A stretch of 64,000 nucleotides of DNA, taken from Welwitschia mirabilis (Eukaryota; Gnetophyta; Gnetopsida; Welwitschiales). This document shows positions 1 through 12,320 of this stretch, piece after piece; positions within the stretch are counted from its first letter, which is position 1, and each line of letters starts with the position of its first letter. Made by a program: the position numbers and the translations under genes. Where the stretch lies: positions 191,751,017-191,815,016 of the forward strand of contig JBOZIK010000001.1 in assembly GCA_051453625.1 (NCBI GenBank). Direction: 5' to 3'. The notes below the pieces were generated by a model. The model was given only the letters and a program-made list of their open reading frames with translations, was not told the DNA's origin and made no database searches.

Positions 1-3000
1 GAATACTAGTTATAAAAACTTCATAAAGTAAATACATAAGTCAAGTTAAATATGATCAAGTAACATCATAACATCCATAAAGGAATTATCTAAGAGAGAA
101 TTTAGATAATGGTAGGAAGAAAGTCCTCCTCATTGAGGGAAACCTCTAAGACAATTACTTCTATCTGTTGAATGTTTTATTAAAAGGTTTTTCATATATT
201 TTTAACTTTTATCCATTAACTTTCTAAATCTCCCTAGTGTCTAAGTCAGAAACCTTAACTGAGCCATTATAATGTACTTTATAAGATAAGGATCTAACCA
301 TTTAGAGATCAACCTATTATGTAAAAGATGCACTTTAGTATTGTATAAAAAGACAAGTTAACTAGATTCAAACTATTTATGAAGTAACTTTCTATCATGT
401 TTAAACTTAACTTGAGCTTTGTAAATGAGTTGATAACATATGACATATGTACATTTTTCATCTAAATGATTAAGTTGAGGTAATCTATTTTTAATATTTT
501 AATGAAGATTTATAAGATTAAGTTTTAATAGGAAGAATGATAAGAGTTATGACACACATCAACTAGTAAAATACAAACTTTTCTGTACAAAAGTTTATAA
601 GGTAAAAAACCAAGAGAATTATGCCAAGTAGTAAAATAAGCCTAAAAGAAATTGTTAATCTTAGAAGCCTAAGATTTTGTATTTATAGAGAATAGTTTTT
701 GGAGCATTTTGTTGTTTATTTCTCTGTTTGCATTTTTATCTTAATCATTGGTTTGTGGATGATAAGCATACACTAGTCTATATTTAATTCTAATGGATAA
801 AAGAAGTCTTCTAAAAAGATGATTTACAAAATGAGTTTTTTAATCACCAATAATAATCTTAAAAAAAACATTAAAAAATATAAGTTCTAACAAAAGTGCA
901 AATAATTCAGCATCATTTGTAAAAGTGAAAATATCTTTAACTCATTTAGTAACATAATCAACACTAATTAAAATGTAATTCTTATCATTAGAAGGTGGTT
1001 TAATAATACTTATAAAATTAAGTCCAAAAAATTAAAAGGTTGACATTCAATAATAGGTTTAAGGGGCATATTTTAAAATGAATAAGACTATCATAATGTT
1101 GATAAGCATCATACCTTCTAGCAAAATCAAAGGAGTTCTAAAAAAGACTAGGTTAATAAAAACCTAATTGAAAAATTTTCATTTTCATTTTCTATCTACT
1201 ATAATGACCTTCATAAATACCTCCATGACAAAGATGAAGGACGTCTAATTTTTTCCATTCAAGCACACATCTTGTCATGATTTGGTCTTTACATCTATAG
1301 TAAAGATATGGCTCTATCCATTCATAATCATCTATTCTATGAAGAAAATATTTTATTTATTTATAACTTTAATGTTATGGTGTTTTTATAGTAATAAGAT
1401 AATTAACTATGTAATATTTTCATCGTAATAAGATAATTAACTATGTCAACATACCAAGGAGGAGAATAAGTAAAAGGTATAATAAAAGGTTATTCATTTA
1501 GAAAAGAATCATCAATCATAAGATTATCAAGAGAAGAAGAAAGATGTGACAAATGATCTACTGCATTGTTATATTTCCCTACTTTATCAATAATGGTAAG
1601 ATTAAATTTTTACATAATGAGGATCTATCTAATAAGTATAGAACTATAATATTTCTTGGTCATGAGGTATCTAATAGCTACATGATTAGTATAAACATTT
1701 ATATAAAATCCTAAAATATAGTGTCTAATATTATCAAGGTAAACTATTATGGCTAATATTTATTTCTTTGTAACAGTGTAATTCGATTGTGCTTTAGAAA
1801 AAGTTTTGCTATGTTAAGATGTAAATTTAAAATCAATTTTATACTATTGTCCAAGAACTACACCCATGGTAATATTACTAGCATCACATATTAATTCAAA
1901 TTTTTTATTCCAATTAGGTCCTATTACTATAGGTGCAAAAGATATTTCATCTTTAAGTGTTTCAAAAGTAAGCTAAAAAGATTTATTCCATTCAAATTTA
2001 GCTTCTTTTTCAAGTAAAGAGTAAAGGGATTTATAAATTTTTGCATAATATTAAATAAAACAATGATAAAAACCACAATAGCAATAGAAATATTGAACTT
2101 ATTTTACATTTCTTAGAGGAGTTAGGTTTTTAATGATACTTACTTTTTAGGTTCCATTTTAATTCCCTTGCTAGAAATGTGATGACTTAAGACAATTCCA
2201 TTGTCAACTAGAAAGAAACTCTTCTTCCAACTCAAATGTAGGCCAACCTCAATGCATCTATAAAGGAATTTCTCTAACCTTTCTAAGATTCATCCAAAGT
2301 TTTCACCAAAGATTGAGAAGTAATTAAGAAAAATTTTAATTAAATCCTCTAACATATCAAAAAAAAGAAACTCATCATTACATGTTAAAAAATAACATGG
2401 GCATTATGAATTACAAAAGGCATATGTCTTAAAGTAAAAGTTTTAAAAGATGAAGTGAAAGTTTTTTTTTTTTAATTCTCACTAGCTATACAAACCTAAT
2501 TATAACTACTATACCATTCAAAAAATCAATAAAAGACATGTCCTTGGATTCTATCAAGTATTTGGTTAAGAAAAGACAAAGGGCAATAGTCTTTCTTTAT
2601 TACTTTATTCAACTTCCTAAAATTAATACACATTCTCCTCTTCCCTTCTTTTTTATGCACTACCATCAAATGGTTAATTCACTCAGTATTAGATATGGGA
2701 TAAATAATTTTAGCATCCATTAATTTAATAATTTCATCTTTTACAACTTGTTTAAGGGCTAGGTTTAGTTTACGTTAGGATTGCCTAATAAGTTTTGCAT
2801 TATCCTCAAGGTAGATTTTATGCTAAATAATAAAATTGGGAATAGATAATAAATCTTTATGGAACCAAGCAAATTTATTAATCTTATAATTTAAAAGTAA
2901 GATTAAAATCAATTCTTAATGAGGAAAAAGATTTTCATTTATTATCAAAGGTTTATTTTGATCATCACATAGAAAGATATACTTTAGTCCATTAGGTAAA

Positions 3001-4079
3001 TGTTTCAAATTTGAATTTAAATTTTTAGTTTCTGTTAATTTTTTCTTAGAGTTGATTATCATCTTAAATAATTATTTGGATAATAGGGATGAACAACATC
3101 CCTCAAGATATGAAATCTTAGTTGTTTTTAAATGTTGAAATTTTTCACTAATTACAATTTCAATTTTTTCACTCTCCTGATTAAAACAATATATTCCTAA
3201 ATGTTCATAGTTAAATTCATCATGATTAAAATAATTTAAATTTTCTACTTCAAGTGGATCATCATAGAAGATATGCTCATAAAGCATTAATCATCTCTCT
3301 TTAAGTGGATGATGCTGTAAAAATAATGTTGGCTTAATTTCTTCCTCTACATTCCACTCATCATCTAGATAATTTTTAGTAACATCAAAAACTTTAATGG
3401 TAAACTTTTTATTTCCAAGTAACACTCCATTATTCTAGTCTTTATATCAATAATATAATGGACTATTGCATAAAATGCTCTATCTAGAAGTAGTGGATTA
3501 CTTTCATTATGCTCAATTTCAATTACAATCATATCTATTGGATAGAATACTTCTTCAACCTAAATCACCAAATCTTTTATTAATCCTAAATATTTCTTCA
3601 TTAATGTATCTACTAATTCTAAGATAATATGTATAGGTTTAATTCTACTTTTCAAATTAAGTCTTTAATAAATGCATAAAGGTAGAATGTTAATACTCGC
3701 TTCTATATCAACTAAGGCTTTCTTAATTATCTTATTTTTTCTAAACTGACACTAACTATTTGCATCCTAGGATGCTTAAATTTTAAACATTTTTGAAAAA
3801 TTAAGTTGATTATATATTTGGCTAGAAAGACTTTACTAAGTATGGTTTGTTTTTTTCCTTTTAACTAGATCTTTCCATAACTTAAAATATTTAGGATCTT
3901 TTTATAAGAGTTTCCAAAATTGTAAATTTATGCTCACATCTTATATTAAGGATTTTATATAATCATCAAAGTAGAATTGATATTTAATCTATTAAGACAA
4001 GGGTTAACAAGTTTTTTTACTTTATTTTGAGAAGAATTTTTTTTATTAATCTTATTACTTAAAGAGGAAGGAAAATTAT
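1..4079 (-). pseudogene. Element A pol remnant: protease, RT, RNase H, integrase (Athila-like Ty3/gypsy)
   Basis: Read on the minus strand from high to low coordinates, the translation follows Ty3/gypsy order. The protease active site around 3,697-3,711 reads DIEAS where DLGAS is usual. RT lies at about 2,830-2,000, with a helix reading LERLEKFLYRCIEVGLHLSW. The catalytic motif at 2,320-2,331 reads FLNY instead of FMDD, so both metal-binding Asp are lost. RNase H lies near 1,990-1,560. An HHCC-like segment (HLCH ... EGHY) lies at 1,220-1,340, the integrase core at about 560-1,000 (AYHPQT visible), and the integrase C-terminal region at about 130-300. Stops and frameshifts break every domain. 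The element runs off the left edge, so its 3' LTR is not seen. Family placement is confident; individual boundaries are approximate. Confidence 0.8.
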
Positions 4080-5558
4080 GATTTATAATATTTTAATATT
4101 CTCTTATTCTTCATCATATTTCTTATCATTTTTAGAAGTTGAAGTCTTATAAGTAGAAGGTGTTGTATAATTTTTACTTCTTGTTACAACCTTGTGATTT
4201 TTTCTTACTTCATAAGGATTTGGAAAAGGTTGTATTATAAGTGATCCTTGTGGTATTTGATTTGCAAGCATAGTTTTTTGAAGAATATTCACTAGATTTT
4301 AAATATTTAAATTTGTCTTGTCTAGTTTTCTTAGCTCATCAATGAAATTTTTAAGTGGTTCATTTTGATTTTGAGAATTTAATAGAGTTTCTTGACAATT
4401 TTAGCTACTTGGTTAAACATGAGAGTTGTTTAATTAAAAGTTAGCATTGTTAAATTTATTTCTAAATGGTTTCAATTTTAGATGATTTATTTAAAAGTTT
4501 TTAAATTTGTTTTCAAAGGATTGAAAATTTGATTATCCATTCATCCTAGGCTGAAATTGGTTTTGATTTTGGTTTTTAAATTTTGAAGACTTCTGATTGA
4601 ATCCACACACTTCTTCATAAATATTTTCTTTGTCAATTAGAAATAAAGGACATTCTTTACTTATATGATAGTTGCCTTCACACAAATGACAAGTTGAAAT
4701 TAGATTTTTTTTCAATTGTCACTTTTGCATCTAAAATAATTTGAGTGTATTTTTCCAATATTATTGTGAAATACTTTATTACATTTTTTATTATTTTTTT
4801 ATTCTTACTTCTTCCTTTTCTTGTTTCACTTGTTTAAGATGTTTTATGATTTGGCCTATAGTACAATTTTATTTAGGCGTTGCTTTAGGCCATGTTTGAC
4901 TTACTTTCACTAATTCTTCCAATAACCTTTATGTATTTTCTAATATGAAATTCATTAAGTTTACACCACATTAAAAATCTATAAGTTATTTATTAATTCT
5001 TATTAAGAAAAAGCATGAATGGGATTAGAATGAATTGTGATAAAAAATTATTCATAGTAGTGACATAATCTTCATTAAGATGTTGTTGAAAATTTATTAC
5101 CTCATTGTTTCCTTTTTTAATTATTGATTTTCTCTTAAATTATTTTGTAAAGGCTTTTTAAACTTGATTTCATGCTTTCAAGATTTTATGTGGAATAGTT
5201 CTTAGCCATAATTTTTCTTTTCATTTTAATGTGATGGGAAAGATAATAATGTAAGTATGATCACTAATTTATTTTTACCATTTCCTGAAGTAAGCACTAA
5301 TTATTCAATGTTAGCTATATGTTGAAGGGTATCTTTATCATTTTCTCCATTAAAAATAGGATATTAATATATATTTTTTAACTCAACATCATCATCTGAA
5401 GATAGGTCAAAAGAATTTTGGATTTTATACTTTTTATTTGCAATTAGTTCTTTATGAGTAAAATTAACATTTAAATTTGTAAGGGTAGTAGAGGTTCCTA
5501 TCATAATAGGAAGATTAGTTAAAGCTACCTATTTTTGTTTTTGCATATAACTTGACAT
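4080..5558 (-). pseudogene. Element A gag remnant with intact CCHC zinc knuckle
   Basis: This is retrotransposon gag on the minus strand, which would form the virus-like particle and bind element RNA. The likely start is the ATG at 5,556-5,558, matching the start in the paralogous copy at 8,606 (both begin M-S-x-x-M-Q-K-Q-K). A nucleic-acid-binding zinc knuckle, CHLCEGNYHISKEC (CX2CX4HX4C), is complete at 4,650-4,691. Downstream, 4,104-4,292 encodes the usual gag-protease linker (ANQIPQGSL...PNPYE). The rest is broken by stops and frameshifts. The stretch is collinear with B gag at 7,100-8,606. Confidence 0.8.
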
Positions 5559-5931
5559 TTCAATAAAACTATTTGCTTCTAGACCTTTTTTTTGAAAAAA
5601 ATTCTTTGAAAACATTATATTATGAAACAATAAATGAAGAAAAATATTTTTGTTCAATTGTTAGAATTTTTTGTGTACCTGAGGTATACATACTTGGGAA
5701 TAGTTTATGGTCAATCAAATATTCTTAGATATTTTCTTTGTTTAGTAGCTAGTCTCTCTAATATTTTGTATTTTTATCCAAGTTTATCATGTCCTAGAAT
5801 GCTAGTTCTATTTTTGCTAACATCGCCTCAATGGTTGTCTAGATGATATACCTAGAAGACACAAAAGCTTAAAAATAAAAAAAACACAAAAAAAATAGAG
5901 TTGCAAAATAACATAGAATAAAAACTAATAT
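5559..5931 (-). other. Element A untranslated leader, cut by a gap
   Basis: The stretch aligns by eye with the leader of B (about 8,640-8,975), including 'agatgatatacctagaagacacaaaag' and an A-rich tail. The primer-binding site and 5' LTR of A should follow to the right but are replaced by the gap and by unrelated LTR sequence. Confidence 0.65.
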
Positions 5932-6031
5932 NNNNNNNNNNNNNNNNNNNNNNNNNNNNNNNNNNNNNNNNNNNNNNNNNNNNNNNNNNNNNNNNNNNNN
6001 NNNNNNNNNNNNNNNNNNNNNNNNNNNNNNN
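5932..6031. other. Assembly gap, 100 N
   Basis: Exactly 100 N, the usual size for an unsized gap. The left flank is the leader of A; the right flank is the end of a plus-strand LTR. At least one LTR is probably missing inside. Confidence 0.9.
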
Positions 6032-6111
6032 CTAGCGTGTTGTATTTTGCATCTTATTGATAATTAACAGGATTGAATTTGAATGTGAACTATTGCACAA
6101 ATACACACTGC
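6032..6111 (+). mobile_element. 3' end of a plus-strand gypsy LTR
   Basis: The last 80 bases before B resumes, ending ATTGCACAAATACACACTGC, match the reverse complement of the start of the C LTR at 18,020 (TTGTACAAATACATACTACA). No primer-binding site follows, and B protease-side sequence resumes at about 6,112. This is therefore the right end of a solo LTR or of the 3' LTR of a plus-strand element inserted into B. Confidence 0.65.
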
Positions 6112-7099
6112 AATAACAACCTCCCATAAAATATCGAATCTTAGTTGTTTTTAGATTTTGGATTTATTCATAAATTACAGTTTTAGATTCTTCATTTTCT
6201 TGATCAAAATAATTAGTTTTTAAATGCTTGTAGTTGAGTTCATCATGATCAAAAGCTTTTAAATTTTCTACTTCAAGTGGGTTATCATATAAGGTAGGCT
6301 TATGAAGCATTAACAATCTCTCTTTAAATGGATGATGTTGTAAAAATAATGTTGGCTTAATTTTATTCTCTACATTCCACTCATGACTTAGGTATTTTTA
6401 AATGGCATTGATAACTCTAATGGTAAACTTTTTATTTTCTAAGTAATACTCCCCCATTTCAATTTTTATATTAATAATACAATGGGATGTGGCATAAAAT
6501 GCTCTATCTAGAAGTAGTAAATAAATCCATTATACTTAACTTCAATTGCAACTACATATATTGAATAGAATTCTTTATTAATTTGAATTCCCAAATATTT
6601 TATTACTACTAAAGATTTCTTCACTAATGTATATGCTAATTCTAAGATAATACATATAGTCTTAATTCCAATTTCCAACCAAGTCTTTGAAAAATGTGTA
6701 AAATAATAATATTAAGACTTACTCCTATATTAAATAAGGCTTTTTTAATTCTTTTATTTTCTTCTAAAGTAATATTAACCGTTGCTACTCTAGTATCTTT
6801 AAATTTTAGACATTGTTACAAAACTAAATTGATTATAGGTTGGGCTAGGAAGACTTTACTAAGTATGGTTTATTTTTATTTCCTCCTAATTAGGTCTTTT
6901 TACAACTTATAATATTTAGGATTTTTTTGCAAGAGTTTCCAAAAGGGTAAATTTATAATCACATCTTGCATTAAGTCTTTAAGATAGTTATCAAAACTAG
7001 GATTGGTATTTAATATATCAAGCCAAGGAGTAGCAAGTTTCTTTCCTTTATCTTGTGAAGAATTTTTTTTATTAATATTATTACTTGAAGGAGAAGGAA
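6112..7099 (-). pseudogene. Element B protease region remnant
   Basis: On the minus strand this is collinear with 3,090-4,080 of A. It includes the protease start near 6,710-6,740 and the post-protease segment around 6,370-6,500. The element is cut at 6,112 by the LTR insertion, so its RT and integrase are not next to it. It contains several stops and no long open frame. Confidence 0.72.
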
Positions 7100-8606
7100 A
7101 TTTATGATTTTCTAATATTTCAATATCCTTTTCTTATTTTTGATTTTTTTAATCATTTTTAAAAGTTGAAGCCTAATGGATAGGAGGTGTTGTATTATTT
7201 CCACTTCTTATTACAACCTTACAATATTTTCGTACTTCATTAAGGTTAGGTAAAGGTTGTATTGCAAGTGATCCTTATAGTATTTGATTTGTAAGCATAA
7301 TTTGTTGAATAACATTTACTAGATTTTCAATGTTTTAATTTGTCTTCTCTTAAGATTTTCTTAGTTCATCAATGAAATTTCTAAGTAGATCATTTTGATT
7401 TTGATAATTTGATGTACTTACTTGATAATTTGAGCTACTTCTTTGGAAATGAGAGTTTTTTGTTTTTGAAATTTTGCATTCTTAAATCTATTTCTAAATG
7501 GTTGAAAATTTGGATGATTTGTTTAAAAGTTCTTGAATTTGCTCTCAAAAGATTAAAAGTTAGGTTGTTCATTCATCCTAGTTAAAGTTAGTTTTCATTT
7601 TTATTTTGATTTCTAAAGTTTGAACACTTTTGGTTGAAATCACACACTTATTTATAAAATTTCTCTTTGTAAATTGGTAATAAAAGATACTCTTTAGTTA
7701 CATGATAGTTATCTTCATACAAATTACAAGTTGGAACCACATTCTTTTTAGTTGTCACTTTTACACTTAAAATCGTTTGAGTGTATTTTCTAATATTGTA
7801 AAATTTTATTACATTTTTTGATTTTTTTCTGTTTTACATTCTCCTTTTCTTGTTTTACTTCTTTAAGATTTTTTATGATTTAGCTTATAGTATAATCTTC
7901 TTTGAATGTTGACTTAGGTCATTTTTTACTTCCATTAATTCTTCCAACAACCTTCATGCATTTTCTAATGTGATATTCATTAAATTTCTATCACATGAAA
8001 AACCTATAAATTGTTTATTTTGCCTATTTAGTCCACTATAAAAATAGTCTATTAGTTGTTCTTAAGTAAATGCATCAATGGGATTAGAATGAATTACAAT
8101 GAAAAATTACTCATAAGTAGTGGCATAATATTTATTAGGTTGTTATTAGAAATTTATTACCTCTTTCTTTCCTTTTCTTATTATTGTTTCATTCATAAAT
8201 CTTTTTATAAAGGCCTCTTGAACTTGGTTTCACATTTTTAATCTTTTATGTGGAATAGTTCTTAGCCATAATTTCACTTTTTTTAATGTGATGGGAAAGA
8301 TAATCATATAACTATGATAACTAATTTGTTTTTTTAAGTGAGAACTAATTGTTCAATGTTGGCTATATTTTGAAGGAGATATTCATCATTTTCTCCATTA
8401 AAAATTGGATATGCATTTAAATTTCTTAACTCAATATCATCACTAGGAGGTAGATCAAAAGGAATTAGGATTTCATGCTTTTTATCTGCAATTAGTTCTT
8501 TAAGAGTGACATCGGCATTTGAATTTATGGAAGTAGTAGAGGTTTTTGTCATGATAGGGGGGTTACCAGAAGCTACGTTTTTTTGCTTTTGCATAAAATT
8601 TGACAT
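7100..8606 (-). pseudogene. Element B gag remnant
   Basis: Gag on the minus strand. The first 90 codons are open (8,334-8,606) and start at the ATG ending at 8,606. This N-terminal stretch contains LIADKKHEI and DDIELRNLNAYPIFNG, matched in H (50,699-50,977). The zinc knuckle at about 7,690-7,740 is decayed: it reads CNLYEDNYHVTKEY, with the second and last Cys replaced by Tyr. Frameshifts follow. Same subfamily as A, H and I. Confidence 0.8.
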
Positions 8607-9253
8607 TTGAATAAACTATTATCTTGAAAAAAAATTTTTAAAAATTTTTCTTTAGAAAAATTACTCTAATATAATAAATACAAAAAAATATTCTTATCAA
8701 TTCTTGAAGTGCTTTGTGTACCTAGGATATGTGAATCTAGGTTTAATTCATAGTTGATCAAGCCTTTTCTAATATTTTCTTTAATTAGCAGCCACTCTCT
8801 TTGATACTTTGTCTTTATACCAGAGTTTATCATGTTCCAGCATGTTTAGTTCTATTTCTATAAATGTTGTTTTAATGGCCATTTGGATAATGTACCTAGA
8901 TGATAGAAGACACAAAAGATCCAAAAATAAAGAACATAGAAAAATAAAATTATGAAATAACATAGAAAAAAAATTAATAATCATCCTCTGAGTCATCTAG
9001 GTGATGGAGGAGATGATGGAAAAATCCTACTTCTTATAAAAATGAAAAACCCTAGTTTCATTAGCTGTAATTATCATACATCATCTAGACAACAAGGGGG
9101 ATGACAAGACATTATATTTGAAATGCAAATAGGAAAATGTGAAAAGAAAAACATATGGTTCTGCTATAAAGATATAATGCTACTATAGATAAATACCTAA
9201 ACTAAAATCCAAACTACTTATCTAAGCAATGGCAATCCTTAAACTTTAAGCAA
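8607..9253 (-). other. Element B untranslated leader
   Basis: This is the region between gag and the primer-binding site. It holds two clear copies of the TCATC...GATGA motif that recurs across the gypsy elements (8,981-9,019 and 9,079-9,110). No plausible gene. Confidence 0.65.
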
Positions 9254-9275
9254 CCTTTCTTAGTAATGGTGCCAA
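9254..9275 (-). promoter_or_regulatory. Element B primer-binding site, tRNA-Asp type, decayed
   Basis: The minus strand reads TTGGCACCATTACTAAGA against the plant tRNA-Asp complement TTGGCGCCGTTGCCGGGGA. All differences are G-to-A or C-to-T. It lies two bases from the LTR boundary. Confidence 0.78.
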
Positions 9276-9277
9276 GA

Positions 9278-10512
9278 TGTTGTGGTCCATATTTTTACAA
9301 ATGTTACATCCTTAAGTAAATCCTAAAAATCATAAAAATATATATTGCACAATACAACATACTAATATAAACCAGAGTGATCTGAATGTCATAATTCTAT
9401 TAAAGGCATAGGCGAGAAAAAAAGAATTGATTTTAAATTAAATATTAATGTAATTCCTAAGTAGAAAAAATAATAATGTAAAGTAAATAATGCAAACAAA
9501 CATACTTATGCAAATGAGATGCAAAACTAATGTAAATGCAACATCTATTTAATTATCAAATCAACTTAGATTAATCTAAGAAAATTATCACTATACCAAG
9601 ACCAAGTTAAGCTATTAGGCGCATCGAATAGAATATGAAAATAATGTAAGTTAATCTAAGAAATAAAATACAATGCACCTAGACTATAAGTATCAACCTT
9701 AATAAAGGTTATTGTTGTGATCTATATCATAGATAAAGTTTTCATGGAATTATAAGAAACATAAACCATAAGGGAGATGTACATAATAAAGAATATGAAA
9801 AGAAAAAGAGAGTGTAAATTATATAAGAACCAACATCTATGTTACAAGTAAGAAATGCCTCCATAGAGGATGCACAACCCAACACTATAAAAGATGTCTC
9901 TTTATAACAACAATGAATGGATCTCTTATCATTCAATCTCCTATCATGAAAATTTATGATTTCAAAGAAGATAAATTTAGAGTTAAGGGTGAAGGAAGTA
10001 TTTATTACAAACAAAGACTTGAAAAATAACAAACACTCATAGACATAGTAAAACCATAATAGCTATACAAGAAGGAACATAATATATTGTGAAATTTTGG
10101 TAAATTTTAATGATTAGTTATTTTTAGGTATCATATTGCTAGTCATCTAGATGTCATAAGAGATGATGTCACATCATACAAGTTTCACATCAGCTACTAG
10201 TCTGGTCCAATAAGCATCCTAGTTAGCATAAGTTCTTTTATCATCCATCCTATCATCTAGACAATAAGGTGGACAATGGGCTTTGTAAAGATGTTTCTTG
10301 TATTAAATTAACATATTTGATTACAAGATTTCTATTTTAAATATGAAGTATTGCAACTCACCTTAAATGATCTCAAATGTAATAAAGATTACACATTTTC
10401 ATGATATTTACCTTAGCTCTTTATTATCATTGAAACTTAACATAAACTTGTCTAATGTCTTGTAAAACTATACAAAATACCTATAAAATACATATAATTT
10501 GATAGCACAATA
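9278..10512 (-). mobile_element. Element B 5' LTR
   Basis: The LTR starts TGTTGTGG next to the primer-binding site and ends near GATAGCACAATA, corresponding to TATCACAACA in C. It shares landmarks with the C LTRs, such as the 'ctcctatcatgaaaattt' block at about 9,940. TCATC...GATGA motifs lie at 10,141-10,186 and 10,241-10,280. No intact partner LTR is present in the window. The right boundary is uncertain by a few bases. Confidence 0.7.
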
Positions 10513-11096
10513 TGGGGCATAACGAATTTTTTTTCTTGATATTCCTCTATGGAAGGGAATTAACACATGTCAATCATTTATAAACTATTTTAAGAAATGA
10601 AGTAGAAGTTCTAAAATATTTACTCTCATCATCTTGATTTATACATGAAGGCTAAAATAAAGAAGGGAAAAAATAGAAAAATTAAAAATAGGAAGAGTTC
10701 CAATTTCTAGTTTCAACGTCATTTTCCATTAGTAGCTTTTTATTTTTATTTCTACAAATATTTCACCTAATGTTCTTTTACTATTATTTATAGAATTCAA
10801 GTTTTTCTTTTTTTTTAAAGCAAATATTCTCATAGGGTTATTTTACATTATCCATAGAAATAGATGAGAAGAATGAAATAATTTAAATTAATTTGAATGG
10901 TAAGTAAGATAACCACTAGGATATCTCAAAGCATAAGTTGTAAATCAATCTTACTAACCAAGCATTTATCAATATCAAAAGCATGAAATAAATGTAAAAT
11001 TTAAATAAAAATCTTTAAGATTAAATTAGGTACGAAGAGGATATCTTAAATGGTAATACGTAACCTTACACACAAATTAAAACTAACATCGAAGAA
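10513..11096 (-). other. Probable leader remnant of element D between B and C
   Basis: AT-rich DNA without a gene. The block near 10,730 (cattagtagctttttattt) resembles the leader/gag junction of C near 17,445. Since the right flank of C is the leader and primer site of D, this stretch may be the other half of the D leader, split by C and then cut by B. This is an inference. Confidence 0.4.
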
Positions 11097-12306
11097 TGTT
11101 GCAGTATGCATTTGTGTAAGTGCTTAAGTTCAAAAGGATTCTGTCATTCATAAAATAAATAGATATCTCATATAATATAACATACTAGTATGAGTAGGAA
11201 ATGTTGTATTCAAATTGAATACTATGAGATGAGACTTAGTTGCTTTGCAAAATGAATAATAGAAACCAAAAATAATAAGATGCAACCTAATCTAATATGC
11301 AATGCAAAAATGGAACTAACACTACTTACTTTTAATCTTAATAAAGGTTGCCTTTGATAATTTATATCATCTAAAAAATTGTCACCAAGTCAAGGGAAAA
11401 ATAAACTATAAGGATCATTAAAAAAGCTAACATATAGACATTAAAAAAAATAACATTTTTGTATTAAGAAGAGTAATAACACCTGAGTTATAAAATATCT
11501 TAGCTTCAATGAAGGATACATAGCCCTTCATCAAAGGAATGTCTTTTTACGACACTTAAGATGAATCTTCCACCCTTTGACCTCCTATTATGAGAATTTC
11601 TGGTGCAACAAAGATGAAAAGAAGAGTCAAAAGGGGACTTATTTATAGGAAAATACAACAGAAAANNNNNNNNNNNNNNNNNNNNNNNNNNNNNNNNNNN
11701 NNNNNNNNNNNNNNNNNNNNNNNNNNNNNNNNNNNNNNNNNNNNNNNNNNNNNNNNNNNNNNNNNGAATTTCTGGTGCAACAAAGATGAAAAGAAGAGTC
11801 AAAAGGGGACTTATATATAGGAAAATACAACAGAAAAAGATAAACAAAAGGCATAGTAAGGAATACTCATTTACAATTCAGAAATAGATGAAACGGTTAA
11901 GGGTCACTGTCAGAGTTGGTTACATGTTAGTGTCATATGGACCGTCATTCAAATGATAATGGGGATGATAGCTTATTATAAAAGATGTTTTAGAATGATA
12001 ACTTAGTAGTCCACATTATCATGCAAATGTATTATTGTCTTGCCTATCGTGGAGACGACAGATGAATTAAAGGTCTTCTTAATTATATTTTTAAGTAGAA
12101 ACTTTGTATTTTTATTAATAATTCTTCTCCAATGCTTTGTTCATTTAAATGTTTCTTTAACACATCAAGTTTGGATAAGAATTGCACATTTCTGAGATTT
12201 TCTATTGAATCTCCAAAGTCCTTAGAATTGCACTTAAACCTATGTAAAAGTCCTATAAAACAACTTATAAAATCCCATCAAATAACCTCAAATTTGTTGC
12301 ATAACA
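11097..12306 (-). mobile_element. Element C 3' LTR
   Basis: It starts TGTTGCAGTATGC and ends GCATAACA. It is collinear with 18,020-19,096 over its whole length. A TATA box on the minus strand (CCTATAAATAAG) is at 11,638-11,649. The apparent length is inflated by 100 N plus a 72-bp repeat on both sides of the gap. Confidence 0.85.
11666..11765. other. Assembly gap, 100 N, between duplicated flanks
   Basis: Bases 11,594-11,665 and 11,766-11,837 are the same 72-bp sequence with one difference. The gap is probably an artefact of unmerged overlapping contig ends. Confidence 0.9.
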
Positions 12307-12320
12307 TAGCCTCTCAATTA
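12307..12320 (-). promoter_or_regulatory. Element C polypurine tract region
   Basis: The minus strand reads AATTGAGAGGCTA immediately before the LTR start TGTTATGC. The same AGAGGCTAG or GGAGGCTAG core abuts the LTRs at 20,581 and 52,848. It would prime plus-strand DNA synthesis. Confidence 0.6.

Noticed and set aside
9742-10032. 96-codon minus-strand frame
   Set aside because: Wholly inside the B LTR, with no homologous frame kept in the C LTRs.
11506-11854. Open frames spanning the N run in the C LTR (both strands)
   Set aside because: They exist only because N is translated as X; the DNA is a duplicated LTR segment.
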